A stretch of 6,877 nucleotides of DNA from Chloroflexota bacterium (GTDB taxonomy: Bacteria; Chloroflexota; Anaerolineae; Anaerolineales; Villigracilaceae), in assembly GCA_021823555.1 (NCBI GenBank), contig JAKANW010000155.1, positions 1-6,877 on the forward strand, in the 5' to 3' direction. The translations under genes and the position numbers were made by a program. Below are positions 5,759-6,877 of this stretch, piece after piece (the stretch's first letter is position 1; each line of letters opens with the position of its first letter). Under the pieces are notes generated by a model, which ran no database searches, was not told the origin of the DNA, and worked only from the letters and a program-made list of their open reading frames with translations.

Positions 5759-5776
5759 ATCACTATATGCTGATAT
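5757..5776 (+). promoter_or_regulatory. Putative operator of the ArsR/CmtR-like repressor
   Basis: A perfect inverted repeat, ATATCA-N8-TGATAT. It overlaps the end of the -10 and the predicted transcription start and lies 20 bases before the chosen start codon. AT-rich dyads in this position are typical of ArsR/SmtB autoregulation: the apo-repressor would block the promoter and metal binding would release it. The assignment comes from symmetry and position. Confidence 0.6.
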
Positions 5777-5796
5777 GATGATTCATGGAGAATAGT

Positions 5797-6156
<360 letters not shown>

Positions 6157-6157
6157 T

Positions 6158-6739
6158 ATGACCGACCAACTGGCGCGCTGGATTTCCGTCTTCTTCGATA
6201 GTTCCATTCTCTCCCTGCCGATCTTCCTGGCTTTTGGCTGGATCGAGTCTGGAAGCCTCGGCCTGCTGTGGGCCGCGCTGACTCTCCTCATCGTGACGGG
6301 CATTCCTTTGGCTTACCTGCTGGTGGGACGCAAGCGCGGCTGGGTCAGCGACCTGGAAATGACCCGCCGCGAGGAGCGCCCGCGCTTTATCCTTATCAGC
6401 CTCGGCAGCGACCTGCTCAGCCTGGCGGTTTTGGTCTTTTGGAACGGCCCGGATCTTCTGCGCCTCATCGTTCTGGCCTACTTCTGCCTAGCCGTCGTCG
6501 TGTTCTCCATCTCCAGTTTCTGGAAGATCAGTATGCACATGGTGGGAGTGGGCGGTTTCTCCACCGCGCTGGTCTTTGTCTTTGGACTGCCCGCCCTGCC
6601 TGCTTTTATTAGTTTGCCGTTGGTGGCTTGGGCGCGCCTGCGGCGGGGCAAGCACGATCTTGCCCAACTGGTAGCGGGAGCCGTCATCGGCGCATTGATC
6701 ACAGCCCTGGTCTTCGGCTGGCTTGGAAAAGCGGCTTGA
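6158..6739 (+). CDS. Multi-pass membrane protein, possibly a divergent PAP2-superfamily phosphatase
   Basis: 193 residues with about six hydrophobic segments (roughly 13-30, 34-57, 77-95, 101-118, 131-152, 168-189). Three spaced motifs recall the PAP2 phosphatase signature in degenerate form: TRREERPR (69-76) for the first, KISMHMVGVGG (123-133, His127) for the second, and WARLRRGKHDLAQLVAG (158-174, His166) for the third. The first-motif Lys is not evident, so catalysis is unproven. The start at 6158 is chosen over the in-frame ATG at 6086 because GAGG lies 7 bases before it and 6086 is inside the preceding gene. It follows the repressor stop by 1 base, so it is co-expressed with a metal sensor and an HMA protein. 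Its role there is unknown; a plain uncharacterised membrane protein is the fallback. Confidence 0.65.
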   Translation: MTDQLARWISVFFDSSILSLPIFLAFGWIESGSLGLLWAALTLLIVTGIPLAYLLVGRKRGWVSDLEMTRREERPRFILISLGSDLLSLAVLVFWNGPDLLRLIVLAYFCLAVVVFSISSFWKISMHMVGVGGFSTALVFVFGLPALPAFISLPLVAWARLRRGKHDLAQLVAGAVIGALITALVFGWLGKAA

Positions 6740-6757
6740 GAATATGTTGAGGAAAAA

Positions 6758-6877
6758 ATGACCCTTCAAACTTTAGAAGTCCCCATCAAAGGTATGGACT
6801 GCGCCGAATGCACCATGCACGTCCAACATGCCATCGAAAAACTGCCTGGCGTGCAATCTGTGAATGTATTCCTCGGT
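6758..6877 (+). CDS. Heavy-metal-associated (HMA) domain protein, probably P1B-type cation efflux ATPase, 5' end only
   Basis: The first 40 residues run to the right edge. VPIKGMDCAECTMHVQHAIEKLPGVQSV is a classic HMA metal-binding fold with the GMDCxxC motif (Cys15 and Cys18) near the N-terminus, as in Zn/Cd/Pb-transporting CadA/ZntA-type ATPases. GAGG lies 5 bases before the ATG, and the gene begins 18 bases after the membrane-protein stop. With a CmtR-like sensor heading the operon, an exporter of Cd, Pb or Zn pumping metal out across the inner membrane is the natural reading. A small stand-alone metallochaperone or a mercury-type protein is possible because the body of the gene is not visible. 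Confidence 0.85.
   Translation, partial: MTLQTLEVPIKGMDCAECTMHVQHAIEKLPGVQSVNVFLG

Noticed and set aside
5785..5796. Earlier in-frame ATG for the ArsR-family gene
   Set aside because: It has no Shine-Dalgarno, while GGAG overlapping that ATG is well spaced for the start at 5797.

Overview
The window looks like chromosomal DNA of a moderately GC-rich, free-living anaerobic or facultative bacterium. An Anaerolineae-like Chloroflexota is my best guess, based on the make-up of the hydrogenase operon and the variant HisRS; this is an inference, as no marker was searched. Every gene start I chose has a Shine-Dalgarno of the GGAG or GAGG type 5-9 bases upstream.

Left part, minus strand (1-2331): the promoter-proximal three genes of an NAD(P)-linked sulfhydrogenase (group 3b NiFe hydrogenase) type operon. 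Read from right to left they are a stand-alone cyclic-nucleotide-binding-fold protein, the iron-sulfur subunit (HydB-like) and the FAD/NAD(P)-binding subunit (HydG-like, running off the left edge). They overlap or touch (11 bases, then TAATG). The NiFe subunits HydD and HydA are expected beyond position 1. A Rex/CRP-like dyad lies just upstream of the first gene.

Middle (2420-3903), plus strand: a divergent promoter drives hisS, followed by its own cognate tRNA-His(GTG), which has a near-consensus promoter inside the end of hisS and a strong hairpin behind it.

Centre (4064-4901), plus strand: a compact, translationally coupled set of three small unrecognised genes. Two encode paralogous soluble proteins and the third a single-pass membrane protein. 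This is the best candidate here for something undescribed. It converges on a minus-strand VapC PIN-domain toxin whose AbrB-type antitoxin has lost its N-terminus to an apparent frameshift. About 330 bases with no supported gene follow, including a perfect 13-base inverted repeat.

Right part (5731-6877), plus strand: a metal-response operon. A consensus promoter overlaps a 6-8-6 palindrome and leads into a CmtR-like ArsR-family sensor with the Cd/Pb-binding cysteine pattern. After it come a membrane protein resembling divergent PAP2 phosphatases and the start of a heavy-metal (HMA) protein, very probably a P1B-type efflux ATPase, cut by the right edge.
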